Assembly (NCBI RefSeq): GCF_018398335.1
Contig: NZ_JAHBRX010000001.1
Span: forward strand, 1,984,001-2,048,000
Direction of reading: 5' to 3'
DNA length: 64,000 nucleotides
Origin: Chelatococcus sp. HY11
Lineage (GTDB): Bacteria > Pseudomonadota > Alphaproteobacteria > Rhizobiales > Beijerinckiaceae
Below the pieces are notes generated by a model that searched no databases, had not been told where the DNA came from, and saw only the letters and a list, made by a program, of their open reading frames with translations. Both the position numbers and the translations under genes were made by a program. Below, piece after piece: positions 26,764-36,146 of the stretch (within the stretch, counting starts at the first letter, position 1; each line of letters begins with the position of its first letter).

Positions 26764-27915
26764 TCAGTAAGCGTGGCCGCTCTCGTCGCGGATGGCCTGT
26801 TCGTCGACCTTGCCCCACAGCACCCGATAGACCCACGCGGTATAGGCCAGGATGATCGGCAGGAAGATCACCGTCACGACCAGCATGATGAAGAGCGTGA
26901 GGTGGCTGGAAGAGGCGTCCCAGACCGCCAGGCTTGCCCGCGGATCCACCGAGGAGGGAAGGATGAACGGGAACATCGAGACACCGACCGTCGCGATGAT
27001 CCCGAAGATCGACAGCTTGCTCCACAGCAACGTCCCGATCTCGCGTCCGGCCCTCGCGTTGAAATAGCAGGCGATGGCGCCGATGAAGCCGGCCGCGGGC
27101 GCGATCATCATCCATGGGTGGGCGCTGTAGTTCGCGAACCAGCCGCCGCCCCTCTCCACCGTCTTGAGCAGCGGATTGGACGGGCCGACCATGTCGATCG
27201 GGCTGGTGATGCGATAGCCGCCGACGAAGAGCCACAGCGCGACGCCGCCGAGCGCGAACAGCAGGATCGTGAGCAGCGAGGCTACCTCACCGACCCGCCG
27301 GGCACGCCGTGCGACCGGCCCCTCGGTCTTCAGCACGATCCACGCTGCCCCGTGCATGACGAGCATGGCGACCGACACCAGGCCGCACAGCAGCGCGAAG
27401 GGGTTGAGCAAGCCGAAGAACGTGCCGTCGTAGAAGATCCGGAGTTCGTCGTTCAGGCGGAATGGCACGCCCTGCAACACGTTGCCGATGGCCACGCCAA
27501 AGATCAGCGCCGGCACGAAGCCGCCGATGAAGAGCGCCCAATCCCAGCACGCGCGCCAGCCGGGGTCCTCGATCTTCGAGCGATACTTGAAGCCGACAGG
27601 GCGCAGGATGAGCGCGAACAGGATCGCGAACATCGCGAGGTAGAACCCTGAGAAGGATACCGCATAGAGCTGCGGCCACGCCGCGAAGATCGCGCCGCCT
27701 CCCAGGATCAGCCAGACTTGGTTGCCCTCCCAGACCGGGCCGATCGTATTGATCACCACGCGGCGCTCGATATCGTCACGCGCGACGAAGGGCAGGAGTG
27801 TCCCGACGCCGAGATCAAAGCCATCCGTGACGGCGAAACCGATGAGGATGACGCCGAGCAGCGCCCACCAGATGACGCGGAGAATGTCGTAGCTAATCAG
27901 TTCATGCAGGATCAT
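26764..27915 (-). CDS. cydB: Cytochrome bd ubiquinol oxidase subunit II
   Basis: 383 residues of the CydB family. The N-terminus (LRVIWWALLGVILIGFAVTDGFDLGVGTLLP) carries the characteristic GFDLG motif, followed by VWEGNQVWLILGGGAIFAAWP. It is an integral inner-membrane subunit that pairs with CydA to reduce oxygen to water using quinol at very low oxygen. It follows cydA by 5 bases and precedes cydX. Confidence 0.97.
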   Translation of the reverse strand: MILHELISYDILRVIWWALLGVILIGFAVTDGFDLGVGTLLPFVARDDIERRVVINTIGPVWEGNQVWLILGGGAIFAAWPQLYAVSFSGFYLAMFAILFALILRPVGFKYRSKIEDPGWRACWDWALFIGGFVPALIFGVAIGNVLQGVPFRLNDELRIFYDGTFFGLLNPFALLCGLVSVAMLVMHGAAWIVLKTEGPVARRARRVGEVASLLTILLFALGGVALWLFVGGYRITSPIDMVGPSNPLLKTVERGGGWFANYSAHPWMMIAPAAGFIGAIACYFNARAGREIGTLLWSKLSIFGIIATVGVSMFPFILPSSVDPRASLAVWDASSSHLTLFIMLVVTVIFLPIILAYTAWVYRVLWGKVDEQAIRDESGHAY

Positions 27916-27920
27916 TGGTA

Positions 27921-29498
27921 TTACTCCGCGGCGACCAGCTTGGCGGGCGCGAGCACCGCTTCGGGCTCGTCATCCGGTTCCGGGCCCTTGCGAATGGCGC
28001 GCAGCATCAGCTTCATTTCGATGATCAGCAGGACGGTGTAGATCGCCACGAAGCCGATGATGGTGAGAAGGACCGTGGTGACGCCGAGATCGGAAACGGC
28101 GGCCGCTGTCGGCAGAACACCCTCGATGATCCACGGCTGGCGGCCGTATTCCGCGACGAACCAGCCGCATTCGATAGCGATCCACGGCAGGACGATGGAC
28201 CAGACCGCGACCTTCAGCAGGAACGGGTAGTGGTCAAGCTTCCGGAGAGCCGAGAGCACGAAGAACGTCCCGCTGAGAAGGATGAAGAACATGCCGAGGC
28301 CGACCATGATGCGGAAGGTCCAGAACAACGGGGCGACCATGGGCACAGTGTCCCAGGCTGCCTTGTCGATCTGCTCGGGCGTGGCGGTACGCGGATCATC
28401 GACGTAGCGCTTCAGGAGGAGCGCATAGCCGAGCCGTGTGCCGTTCTCCTCGAAGGCATTCCGCACGTCAGCCGGGATATTTGTCGTCGAGCCGGCAGCG
28501 CGGATCTTCTGCAAGGCGTCGTAGGCCTGGATGCCCTGGTGAATGCGGAGCTTGGCGAGTTCGACCTGCTCCTTGATGCCGGGAATCTCTTCCGTCAACG
28601 TCCTCGTGCCGATGAGGCCCATGACCCACGGGATACGGATGGCATAGTGGGTCTCACGTGCTTCCTGATCCGGAATGCCAAACAGGGTGAAGGCGGCGGG
28701 CGCGGGCTCGGTCTCCCACATCGCCTCGATGGCGGCGAGCTTCATCTTCTGGTGTTCGGAAGAGAGGTAGCCGCTTTCGTCACCGAGCACGACGACCGAG
28801 AGCGAAGCGGCGAGACCGAAAGAGGCCGCGACGGTCATCGAACGCTTGGCCAGTTCGACATGCCGGCCCTTGAGGATATACCAGGCGGAGATGCCGAGGA
28901 CGAAGAACGACGCGGCGACATAGCCGGCCGAGACCGTATGCACGAACTTGGCCTGCGCCACGCTGTTGAAGAGTACTTCGTAGAAGTCGGCGACTTCCAT
29001 GCGCATGGTCTGCGGATTGAACTGGGAACCGACGGGGTTCTGCATCCAGCCATTGGCGATGAGGATCCACAGGGCCGAGAAATTGGAGCCCGCCGCGACG
29101 GCATAGGTGGCGATGAGATGGCCTACCTTGGACAGCCGGTCCCAGCCGAAGAAAAACAACCCGACGAATGTTGCCTCAAGGAAGAAGGCCATCAGGCCCT
29201 CGATCGCCAGGGGCGCGCCGAAGATGTCACCGACATAGTGGCTGTAATAGCTCCAGTTCATCCCGAACTGGAACTCCATGACAATGCCCGTGGCGACGCC
29301 CAGCACGAAGTTGATGCCGAAAAGCGTTCCCCAAAACTTGGTCATCTGCCGCCATATCGGACGGCCGGTCATGACATAGACCGTCTCCATGATGGCAAGC
29401 AGTACCGAGAGGCCCAGAGTGAGCGGTACAAATAGAAAGTGGTAAAGCGCTGTCAGGGCAAACTGCAGCCGTGACAGCGAGACGATGTCGAGTTCCAT
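27921..29498 (-). CDS. cydA: Cytochrome bd ubiquinol oxidase subunit I
   Basis: 525 residues. His20 (LYHFLFVPLTLG) and His187 (KFVHTVSAGY) are the expected haem ligands; EFQFGMNWSYYSHYVGDIFG and AEYGRQPWIIEGVLPT are CydA signatures. It carries haems b558, b595 and d and the quinol site. Length is as for E. coli CydA. The gene follows cydC after 79 bases that include a small hairpin, so it may also have an internal promoter. Confidence 0.97.
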   Translation of the reverse strand: MELDIVSLSRLQFALTALYHFLFVPLTLGLSVLLAIMETVYVMTGRPIWRQMTKFWGTLFGINFVLGVATGIVMEFQFGMNWSYYSHYVGDIFGAPLAIEGLMAFFLEATFVGLFFFGWDRLSKVGHLIATYAVAAGSNFSALWILIANGWMQNPVGSQFNPQTMRMEVADFYEVLFNSVAQAKFVHTVSAGYVAASFFVLGISAWYILKGRHVELAKRSMTVAASFGLAASLSVVVLGDESGYLSSEHQKMKLAAIEAMWETEPAPAAFTLFGIPDQEARETHYAIRIPWVMGLIGTRTLTEEIPGIKEQVELAKLRIHQGIQAYDALQKIRAAGSTTNIPADVRNAFEENGTRLGYALLLKRYVDDPRTATPEQIDKAAWDTVPMVAPLFWTFRIMVGLGMFFILLSGTFFVLSALRKLDHYPFLLKVAVWSIVLPWIAIECGWFVAEYGRQPWIIEGVLPTAAAVSDLGVTTVLLTIIGFVAIYTVLLIIEMKLMLRAIRKGPEPDDEPEAVLAPAKLVAAE

Positions 29499-29535
29499 CT
29501 CATTTCCGCCGGCCCCCGGCGGCCTCTCTCAATCA

Positions 29536-29554
29536 CCGGTGCGGGAGGCACCGG
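29536..29554. repeat. Intercistronic hairpin in cyd operon
   Basis: CCGGTGC (29536-29542) pairs with GCACCGG (29548-29554) around GGGAG, between cydC and cydA. It may adjust the ratio of transporter to oxidase transcript. Confidence 0.45.
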
Positions 29555-29577
29555 CGGCCGTTCCATAGAGGCAAATC

Positions 29578-31269
29578 TCAATCCGGCCGCAGGGCGGCGA
29601 GCACGGCGTCGAAGTCCGGCTCACCGCGATGCATCACGGCGACAATCTGCCCCTGTTCCATGACAATCACGCGGTCGGCGACTTCCGCCTCGCGCCTGAT
29701 GTGTGTTGCGATGACGAGCGCGCGCTCTCCGGCTTCCCGGCCTAGCCGGATCAGCACATCGCGCGCCGTCGCCCCGTCGAGCCCTTCGGTCGGCTCATCG
29801 AGCAACCAGAGGGGCGTATCGCGCAGGAAGAGGCGCGCCAGCGCCAACCGGCGTGACTGGCCGCCGGAAAGGCCAAGCCCTCCCTCCCCCAATGGCGTGT
29901 CCAGCCCCTGCGGGAGCGCGGCAACGTCGACACCGAGCCCCGCGGCGTCGAGCACCCGCATGAGCTCGCCGTCTGGCGCGGCGGGCGCGGCGAGGCGCAG
30001 ATTATCGCGCAGACTGTCCTGAAAAAGTTCGGTCCTTTGCGTCATCAGGGTCGTCGGCACGGCGACCGCCTCGCCCCGTTCGGGCAGGAGTTCGCCCGAC
30101 AGGAGCGCGAGGAGCGTCGACTTGCCAGCGCCGCTCGCGCCGACGATGGCCACGCGCTCGCCACGTGCGACAATGAGGTCAATGTCCCGCAAGGTCGCGC
30201 GCGCCGCGCCTTCATGACGGGCGTCAACGCCGATCAGTTGGACGGCAAGCCCCTGCCGCGCGGCGGCCGGTTCCACTGGGGCCGCCTGGCGCAGGAGCCG
30301 TGGTGCGAGGCGCCGCGCGGCGAGCAGCGTGCGCCCGAATTCAAGAGCGCCACGCCGCAGCGCGCCGAAGGGCTCGACGGCGGCAAGCACGATGAGGATG
30401 CCGAGTGCCGCGACCGGCGCGCCAATCGTACCTGCCTCGGCGAGCGCCGCCACAGCGAGCAGCATGCCCGCCAAAGCCAGCGCGGAGGCCAAGCCGTAGC
30501 CGACAGTTACCCCCGCCTCAATGCGGTTCAACCTGTCGTCGGCTGCTGTGAGGCGACTGTCGATCGCCGCGAGGTGATCGCGCTGCGCGTTGAGACGACC
30601 GACCATGACGAGCTCGGTCTGGCCCGCGACGAGATCAATGGCACCCGCTCGCAGCATCTCGACCGCCTGAGCGCGCCGGCGGGCCGGGCGATAGGCCATG
30701 CGCGCGGCGACGAGAGGAATGCCGAGCCCCGCGGCGAGCAACCAGACACCGACAGAGACGCCGAGCCAGGGCGCGATGAAGCCGGTCGCTACCGCCGTGC
30801 CGATGGCGGCCGCGACCATTGCGCCAACAGGTACGAGCACCCGCAAGTAAAGGCCGTCAAGCGCATCGATGTCCGCCGTCAACCGGAAGAGGAGCTTGGC
30901 CGGACGCAGCGCCAGCGCCCGCGCCGCGCGCGGCCCGGCCCAACCCCGGAACAGACGCTCGCGCAGGGCGGCCAGAACCGACAAGGTTGCGTCATGAGTG
31001 GTGAGCCGCTCGCCATAACGCGCGCCAGTGCGCAGCAAGGCGAGGAAACGGATGCCGGCCGCCGGCGCGAAGACATCGAAGGCCATGGCGGTCGTCGCGG
31101 TCAACCCCGCCAGCGCGGTCGCCGTGATGAACCATCCCGACAGCCCGAGTAGCGCGACACCGGCGAGAACGGTAACGGCGGCAAGGCCGGCGCCGACGAA
31201 CAGCATGCGCCGACGCTCAGTGATGAAAAGCCTGATGACCGGCTTGAGATCTCGCAGGATCGCACTCAT
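29578..31269 (-). CDS. cydC: CydC subunit of the CydDC thiol exporter
   Basis: 563 residues from the ATG at 31269, which overlaps the cydD stop as ATGA; the frame is open further upstream but that part is a shadow of cydD. Six membrane helices then an ABC ATPase: Walker A ASGAGKST, signature LSGGQSRRLALARLFL, Walker B LWLLDEPTEGLD. CydDC exports glutathione and cysteine to the periplasm and is needed for cytochrome bd assembly. The operon order and pairing support the call. Confidence 0.93.
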   Translation of the reverse strand: MSAILRDLKPVIRLFITERRRMLFVGAGLAAVTVLAGVALLGLSGWFITATALAGLTATTAMAFDVFAPAAGIRFLALLRTGARYGERLTTHDATLSVLAALRERLFRGWAGPRAARALALRPAKLLFRLTADIDALDGLYLRVLVPVGAMVAAAIGTAVATGFIAPWLGVSVGVWLLAAGLGIPLVAARMAYRPARRRAQAVEMLRAGAIDLVAGQTELVMVGRLNAQRDHLAAIDSRLTAADDRLNRIEAGVTVGYGLASALALAGMLLAVAALAEAGTIGAPVAALGILIVLAAVEPFGALRRGALEFGRTLLAARRLAPRLLRQAAPVEPAAARQGLAVQLIGVDARHEGAARATLRDIDLIVARGERVAIVGASGAGKSTLLALLSGELLPERGEAVAVPTTLMTQRTELFQDSLRDNLRLAAPAAPDGELMRVLDAAGLGVDVAALPQGLDTPLGEGGLGLSGGQSRRLALARLFLRDTPLWLLDEPTEGLDGATARDVLIRLGREAGERALVIATHIRREAEVADRVIVMEQGQIVAVMHRGEPDFDAVLAALRPD

Positions 31270-33062
31270 GCCAGCACCTCCAGAACCTGCGCCTCGACGT
31301 CGATGCAGCGATCCATGCGCGCCATCAGCCCCGGATCGTGGGTCGCGACGATCAGCGTGCGGCCCCATGCGAGAGCCAACAGCCCTTCGGTGACCATCGC
31401 GGCGGTCTCAGCATCAAGATGGGCGGTCGGCTCGTCCACCAGGATGAGATCGATGTTGGGGTCGATGGCTGCCCGTGCCAGCGCGAGCCGCAGCGCCTCG
31501 CCACCCGAGAGCCCAATCCCCCCCTCGCCCAGGGGAAGCGAGCCGTGGGCAGTCGCTACATCACGGAGCGCCGCAACATCGAGCGCCTCATTGAGCCGGG
31601 CTTCCGTCAGACCGACGCGTCCGAGGGTGATATTCGCGGTGAGGCTGCCGGCGAAGATATGCGGCCTTTGGCCGATCCAGGCCATGCGCGCCCTGAGATC
31701 CGGTGCGGAATCCGCATCGAGCGCGCGGCCATCGATGACGATCCTGCCGTCATCCGGCGCGACGAGCCCGGCCATCAGAGCAAGTAGGGTCGATTTGCCC
31801 GTACCGCTGCGGCCCGTGAGCGCCACCCGCTCGCCCGGCGCGATCGCGAATGCGGCATCGGCGATCACCTGCCGTCCAGCACCGGCATGCCCGAAGGCGA
31901 CCTTTTCGATAACCACCGACGGCCCGCCGTGGCCGGCACGCGTTGCGTGGGCCGCCGGCGCATTCGCTCCGGGAAGGGCGACGCCGGTCGCCCTGAGGTT
32001 CTCAAGCGCCGCGAGCGCTGCCTCACCCGATGCCCTGTCATGCCAGACAGCCGACAGGTCGCGCAGCGGCTCGAAAAAGGCCGGTGCGATAAGAAGGACA
32101 AACAAGCCCTCGGCGAGGGTCAGCTGGCCGCTCCAGGCGCCGAAATTGAGCTGCCCCAAAAGGTGAAACCCCACATAGACAGCCACCATCGCAACGCCAA
32201 GCGCCGCGAACAGCTCCAGCACCGCCGACGATAGAAAGGCGACGCGCAGGACAGCCATGGTACGCTTGCGCAGATCCTCAGCATGGGCCCGCAGCCGCGC
32301 GGCGGTCATATCCACAGCGCCAAGGGCGCGGATGGTCGTCAGCCCCCTCAACCTGTCGAGCAGAAAGGCGTTCATGCCGCCGATCTCAACCATCTGCGCC
32401 TCGCTCGCCGCCTTGGCACGCCAGCCGATCAAGGCCATGAAAACGGGGATGATCGGGCCGGCGATGAGCAGTGTCAGTGCGGCCACCCAGGAAAAGGCGA
32501 GCACCACGAGCAGGATGACAAGCGGCACAACGGTTGCCTTGAACCGTGCCGGTTGGAAGCGCGTGACAAACGGCACGATCGCCTCCGCTTGCTCGGCAAG
32601 CGCGCTGGCCGCGAGACCGGACGCCGGCCGCCCCCTGTCCAGCGGGGAACGCCCGGCCAGCGCCATGGCTGCCTCGCGCCGCAGCAAGCTGAGCTCAGCG
32701 CGCGCGCCGCGAAAGGCCAGCCTCCCCGCCCATCCATCAAGGGCCGCCCGCAGGCAACCGATGCCGAGCACGATTGCCGCGGGGCCGAACGCATTGCTGA
32801 AGCCCGCGCCGGCGGCGATGCCGCCGACACTCCATGCGATGAGGCCAGCCTGCGGCAGCCACAGCAACGCGGACAGGGTCTGCACATAACCGGTTGTCCG
32901 CGCCGAGGCGCGGACGCCTGGACGTTGCACGGCCCGCTCATGGGGCTTCTGGACATGCGAGGCGGGAGCCGTCTTCGCGGACTTCCCGGAGTGAGAGGAC
33001 ACGACGCGCGTGCCCTGCTTGCCGCCACCATTGCCGCTGCGAGGACAGGCAAGGTCCGTCAT
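31266..33062 (-). CDS. cydD: CydD subunit of the CydDC thiol exporter
   Basis: 598 residues. The N-terminus has a longer polar leader than usual (about 55 residues). Then come the membrane domain and an ABC ATPase with Walker A TGRSGTGKSTL, signature LSGGEALRLALARA and Walker B LILVDEPTAHLD. It forms the heterodimer with CydC. The start overlaps the stop of the regulator gene by 4 bases, so translation is coupled. Confidence 0.93.
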   Translation of the reverse strand: MTDLACPRSGNGGGKQGTRVVSSHSGKSAKTAPASHVQKPHERAVQRPGVRASARTTGYVQTLSALLWLPQAGLIAWSVGGIAAGAGFSNAFGPAAIVLGIGCLRAALDGWAGRLAFRGARAELSLLRREAAMALAGRSPLDRGRPASGLAASALAEQAEAIVPFVTRFQPARFKATVVPLVILLVVLAFSWVAALTLLIAGPIIPVFMALIGWRAKAASEAQMVEIGGMNAFLLDRLRGLTTIRALGAVDMTAARLRAHAEDLRKRTMAVLRVAFLSSAVLELFAALGVAMVAVYVGFHLLGQLNFGAWSGQLTLAEGLFVLLIAPAFFEPLRDLSAVWHDRASGEAALAALENLRATGVALPGANAPAAHATRAGHGGPSVVIEKVAFGHAGAGRQVIADAAFAIAPGERVALTGRSGTGKSTLLALMAGLVAPDDGRIVIDGRALDADSAPDLRARMAWIGQRPHIFAGSLTANITLGRVGLTEARLNEALDVAALRDVATAHGSLPLGEGGIGLSGGEALRLALARAAIDPNIDLILVDEPTAHLDAETAAMVTEGLLALAWGRTLIVATHDPGLMARMDRCIDVEAQVLEVLA

Positions 33063-33676
33063 GGCGTCCCCCCTGGCTCACCCCTTGGCGCACCCCTTGG
33101 CACGTCCCCGTCACGCGAGCGCTTCGTCCGCCCTAGCGAGACGATCCTGTCCTTTGCCTCGAGCAACTTCGTGACTTTGGAACCGAGGGTCAGCAGTGTC
33201 GCCAGGCGCGCCGTCTCCAACTGCTTCACGTCGTCATACCAATTGGTGAGTTGCTCGATGAGCCCGTGCATCTCGGCCATCCTGGCCTGGGCGTGGCGTT
33301 CGGCCTCGCTGGCGGGTTGCTGCATGAGGATCTCGCGCAGCACGGACAGCGTTGGATCGACCTCGCGCTTCTTGCGCTCTTCCGCCAGGGTGCGCAGAAT
33401 CTGCCAGACATCATCAGGCGTGGTGAAGAAATCGCGCCGATCGTTTGGAACATGCTTGAGCAGAACGAGCTTCCAGGCCTGCAACTCCCGCAGGCTCATC
33501 GACACATTAGAGCGTGAGATACCGAGCGCGTCCACGATCTCATCGGCACAGAGAGGCTGCGGTGACACGTAGAGCAGCGCATAAACCTGGCCCACGGTCC
33601 GGTTGATGCCCCAACGCGAGCCCATCTCGCCGAAATGGAGAACAAAGGCTTGCACGAGGGGGGGCAGGTTCATCAC
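33059..33676 (-). CDS. GbsR/MarR-type regulator of the cyd operon
   Basis: 205 residues. Winged helix-turn-helix near residues 30-100 (CADEIVDALGISRSNVSMSLREL, then VLLKHVPNDRRDFFTTPDDVW) matches the GbsR family; the rest is helical (MAEMHGLIEQLTNWYDDVKQL) and the tail is Arg/Gly-rich. It is the first gene of the cyd operon and overlaps cydD, so it probably controls the operon and itself through the 22-bp palindrome at 33696-33717. Signal unknown. Confidence 0.88.
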   Translation of the reverse strand: MMNLPPLVQAFVLHFGEMGSRWGINRTVGQVYALLYVSPQPLCADEIVDALGISRSNVSMSLRELQAWKLVLLKHVPNDRRDFFTTPDDVWQILRTLAEERKKREVDPTLSVLREILMQQPASEAERHAQARMAEMHGLIEQLTNWYDDVKQLETARLATLLTLGSKVTKLLEAKDRIVSLGRTKRSRDGDVPRGAPRGEPGGTP

Positions 33677-33695
33677 TCATTCCCGTATAGACGGT

Positions 33696-33717
33696 AATTT
33701 CAGAAATTTCTGAAATT
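33696..33717. promoter_or_regulatory. 22-bp perfect palindrome, probable operator of the cyd regulator
   Basis: AATTTCAGAAATTTCTGAAA followed by TT is fully self-complementary over 22 bases, starting 20 bases upstream of the regulator ATG. Position and symmetry fit autoregulation by the GbsR-like protein. Confidence 0.65.
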
Positions 33718-33976
33718 TACATATCTGCCCGCCGTCTCGCCGGCAAGTCCTTTCCTCAAGACCCGCGCCGCTCCCACACGATCCCACGTCCTCACTCCGA
33801 TCGAACCGCCCCATTCCAGGATACGGGAAACGCTAGGTGTCCTACCTGAATGGCGGGTTTCAGCCGAAACTTCCACGCAACTGGGAGCGCATCACCAATG
33901 AAAGAGCGCACCCGCCATCAACAACCGCCCCCTAGCTCGAGCGGGCGGATATTATGAGAGCCCGCGTCAGTTTGTA

Positions 33977-33990
33977 TTGATTCTCATCAA
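33977..33990. promoter_or_regulatory. FNR-type box (anaerobox)
   Basis: TTGATTCTCATCAA matches the FNR consensus TTGAT-N4-ATCAA in all ten fixed positions. It is 109 bases before the dmeF-like ATG and about 300 bases before the cyd regulator start. It could drive cyd expression at low oxygen through a long leader. A Fur-like reading is a less good match. Confidence 0.5.
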
Positions 33991-34098
33991 ATTCAACATT
34001 TGCTTTATCCATGGAGAGGCTATTGCTTGATAGATACCGTTCAGGCTCACGTCTGCGCGGCGCGCGTCGCCTTCCGGCGGCTATGAAAGGATATCCCG

Positions 34099-35118
34099 AT
34101 GCACAGCCACTCCCTCGGCAGGTGGCAACACGAGCACGTGTTTCTTGGCGAACGACACGAAAGCAATGAAAGACGCACGTGGCTCGTCGTCGGCCTGACT
34201 GCCGCGATGATGGTCGCGGAAATTGTCGGCGGCACGATTTTCGGCTCGATGGCGCTCGTCGCTGACGGCTGGCATATGTCGACACATGCGGCGGCACTCG
34301 CCATTGCCGCTCTCGCCTATCGCTTCGCGCGCACCCACGCCCATGATGCGCGCTTCTCGTTCGGGACCGGCAAGGTCGGGGAATTAGCGGCTTTCGCCAG
34401 CGCCATGATCCTCGCATCGGTCGCGCTCATGATCGGCTATGAGAGCGCGCTCCGGCTCGTTTCGCCGGTAACGATCGATTTCCAGCAGGCACTGCCCATC
34501 GCTATTGTCGGCCTTCTGGTCAACCTGGCGAGCGCCTGGCTCCTGCACGACGGCGGAAGCGGCCAGGGCCATCACCACGGTCAGGGCCATCACCATGGTC
34601 ACAGCCATAACCACGATCATGATCACGACGCCCATGACGCGAGCCATGATCACACAGGGCACAACCACCATGGACATGACAGCAATATCCGAGCCGCTTA
34701 TGTCCATGTGCTGGCCGACGCGCTGACATCGGTTCTCGCGATTATCGCGCTGACCGGCGGCAGCCTCTATGGCCTGACCTGGCTTGATCCGGCGATGGGC
34801 CTCGTCGGCACGGCGGTCATTCTATGGTGGTCCGTCACCCTCATCCGCTCGGCGGGTGCCGTGCTCCTGGACATCGTGCCCAATAAGGCACTGAGCGGGC
34901 GCGTTCGCGCAGGCCTTGAAGTCAAGGGCGACCGCGTCGCCGACCTGCATCTCTGGAGGCTCGGCCCGGGCCATACGGGCGTTATCGCAACGGTCGTATC
35001 CGACGCGCCCGAGGCCCCGGCCGCTTACAAGGAGCGGTTGCGCCATATTCCTGGCCTGTCCCATGTCACGATCGAGGTACAGGCCTGTCCGGACCATGCC
35101 CAGGCGCGACCGGTCTGA
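34099..35118 (+). CDS. Cation diffusion facilitator, DmeF-like metal exporter
   Basis: 339 residues with AAAGGA ribosome site. Six membrane helices of the CDF family; the His-rich cytoplasmic loop (about residues 155-195, with runs such as GHHHGQGHHHGHSHNHDHDHD) and the motif ADGWHMSTHAAAL are typical of the DmeF/CzcD-type nickel, cobalt or zinc exporters. The N-terminus also has His residues (MHSHSLGRWQHEHVFLGERH), characteristic of DmeF. It probably exports Co2+ or Ni2+ in exchange for protons. No DmeR/RcnR repressor gene is adjacent. Confidence 0.88.
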   Translation: MHSHSLGRWQHEHVFLGERHESNERRTWLVVGLTAAMMVAEIVGGTIFGSMALVADGWHMSTHAAALAIAALAYRFARTHAHDARFSFGTGKVGELAAFASAMILASVALMIGYESALRLVSPVTIDFQQALPIAIVGLLVNLASAWLLHDGGSGQGHHHGQGHHHGHSHNHDHDHDAHDASHDHTGHNHHGHDSNIRAAYVHVLADALTSVLAIIALTGGSLYGLTWLDPAMGLVGTAVILWWSVTLIRSAGAVLLDIVPNKALSGRVRAGLEVKGDRVADLHLWRLGPGHTGVIATVVSDAPEAPAAYKERLRHIPGLSHVTIEVQACPDHAQARPV

Positions 35119-35167
35119 AGCGCGCGAGGGCAGAGTTGCGCCGTGTCCTGGCCGACACGGCTGATAG

Positions 35168-35197
35168 GACATCCCCGCCGATGCGGACGGGGATGTC
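35168..35197. terminator. Hairpin between convergent dmeF-like and AraC genes
   Basis: GACATCCCCG (35168-35177) pairs with CGGGGATGTC (35188-35197); just before it CCGTGTC and GACACGG can also pair. No T-run on either strand, so a bidirectional terminator is only tentative. Confidence 0.4.
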
Positions 35198-35207
35198 GAA
35201 ACGGTAT

Positions 35208-36146
35208 TCACGGTGTGTGTCGCGGTGAATACCCGTATTTGCGCTTAAAGTTGCGATAGAAGGTCGAGACATCATTAAAGCCGCTGTCAAAGGCGATATT
35301 GATGATCTTTTTCTCGACGGTCGACGCAAGCTCCTTCCGGGCAGCCTCAAGTCGATAGTGGAGGATTGTGTCCCTCAGAGACAGGCCGGAGTCCTCGAAT
35401 ATCTTGTAGAGTTTGCGCTGTGAGACATTGAAATTGCGCGATATCTTCGCCGCACCGAGATCATGAAGCTCGAGATTGTTCTTGATGTAGTCGATAATCT
35501 CGTTTGCAAGGCGCGCCTTGTTGCTACCGTCCTCTCGGGCCACCTGATCGCGCAAGAACGCGCGAAGCATTTCAACGATACTTTGGCGAATAGATAGATC
35601 GAGATAACGCGATATATCGCCGTTTGCATATTTTATAAAGAAATCGACAAAGAAAGAAATATAGTCACTCAATGCATTTGAGCTGACCATGACCGACTTG
35701 TTGCGTATGAGCGATCGTAGATCGGTGACGCTGAACAGCTCGATCCACGAAATCTGCGTATCCTCCCCTACGGGAAGAATTTCGAGCTGAAACGGCACAT
35801 CTGCGTGAATGACGGCGACCCCCAGCGGGTCAACTGTCATACTGCGACCATCGCTGGTCAGCTTAGCCTGACCACGAAGCACGTTGATGGCAACGAGGCC
35901 CGTGGTCTCTGATGAAACAAGCTTGGCATTGCGTGTCAGTGTTCCCGGTGTCAGCGTCGCGCTGATCACACGCGCATCATCAAACAATGCAACTTGCGTC
36001 TGTGCTGAGAACGATGACCCCTGATATATCTCAAAGGCCGACCTCAGGATATCGTTACAGAATTCCTCACGAAATGTTCGATCGTACTCAGAGTAGCCTC
36101 TTTCCAGTACTTTTCCCACTTCGCTGGTTATTTCCTGATTTTTCAT
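35208..36146 (-). CDS. AraC-family regulator, AT-rich, probably acquired
   Basis: 312 residues. N-terminal AraC-binding-like domain (about 1-190), C-terminal HTH pair (LGAAKISRNFNVSQRKLYKIF and IAFDSGFNDVSTFYRNFKRKYGYSPR). Codons are clearly more AT-rich (many Lys, Asn, Ile) than the neighbours, and the upstream 200 bases are strongly AT-rich, which suggests horizontal transfer. No obvious target operon is adjacent: the neighbours are the convergent metal exporter and an exported hypothetical protein. Confidence 0.9.
   Translation of the reverse strand: MKNQEITSEVGKVLERGYSEYDRTFREEFCNDILRSAFEIYQGSSFSAQTQVALFDDARVISATLTPGTLTRNAKLVSSETTGLVAINVLRGQAKLTSDGRSMTVDPLGVAVIHADVPFQLEILPVGEDTQISWIELFSVTDLRSLIRNKSVMVSSNALSDYISFFVDFFIKYANGDISRYLDLSIRQSIVEMLRAFLRDQVAREDGSNKARLANEIIDYIKNNLELHDLGAAKISRNFNVSQRKLYKIFEDSGLSLRDTILHYRLEAARKELASTVEKKIINIAFDSGFNDVSTFYRNFKRKYGYSPRHTP

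Larger units (their letters stand above)
33677..34098. other. Divergent regulatory region between cyd operon and dmeF-like gene
   Basis: About 420 bases with a 22-bp palindrome close to the cyd regulator and an FNR-type box nearer the metal exporter. No gene recognised. Confidence 0.7.

Noticed and set aside
27915-29435. 506-codon plus-strand open frame opposite cydA
   Set aside because: Shadow of cydA; composition is Arg/Asp/Glu-rich and no domain is seen.
33932-34417. 161-codon minus-strand frame over the dmeF start
   Set aside because: Overlaps the clearly better supported metal exporter gene in antisense.
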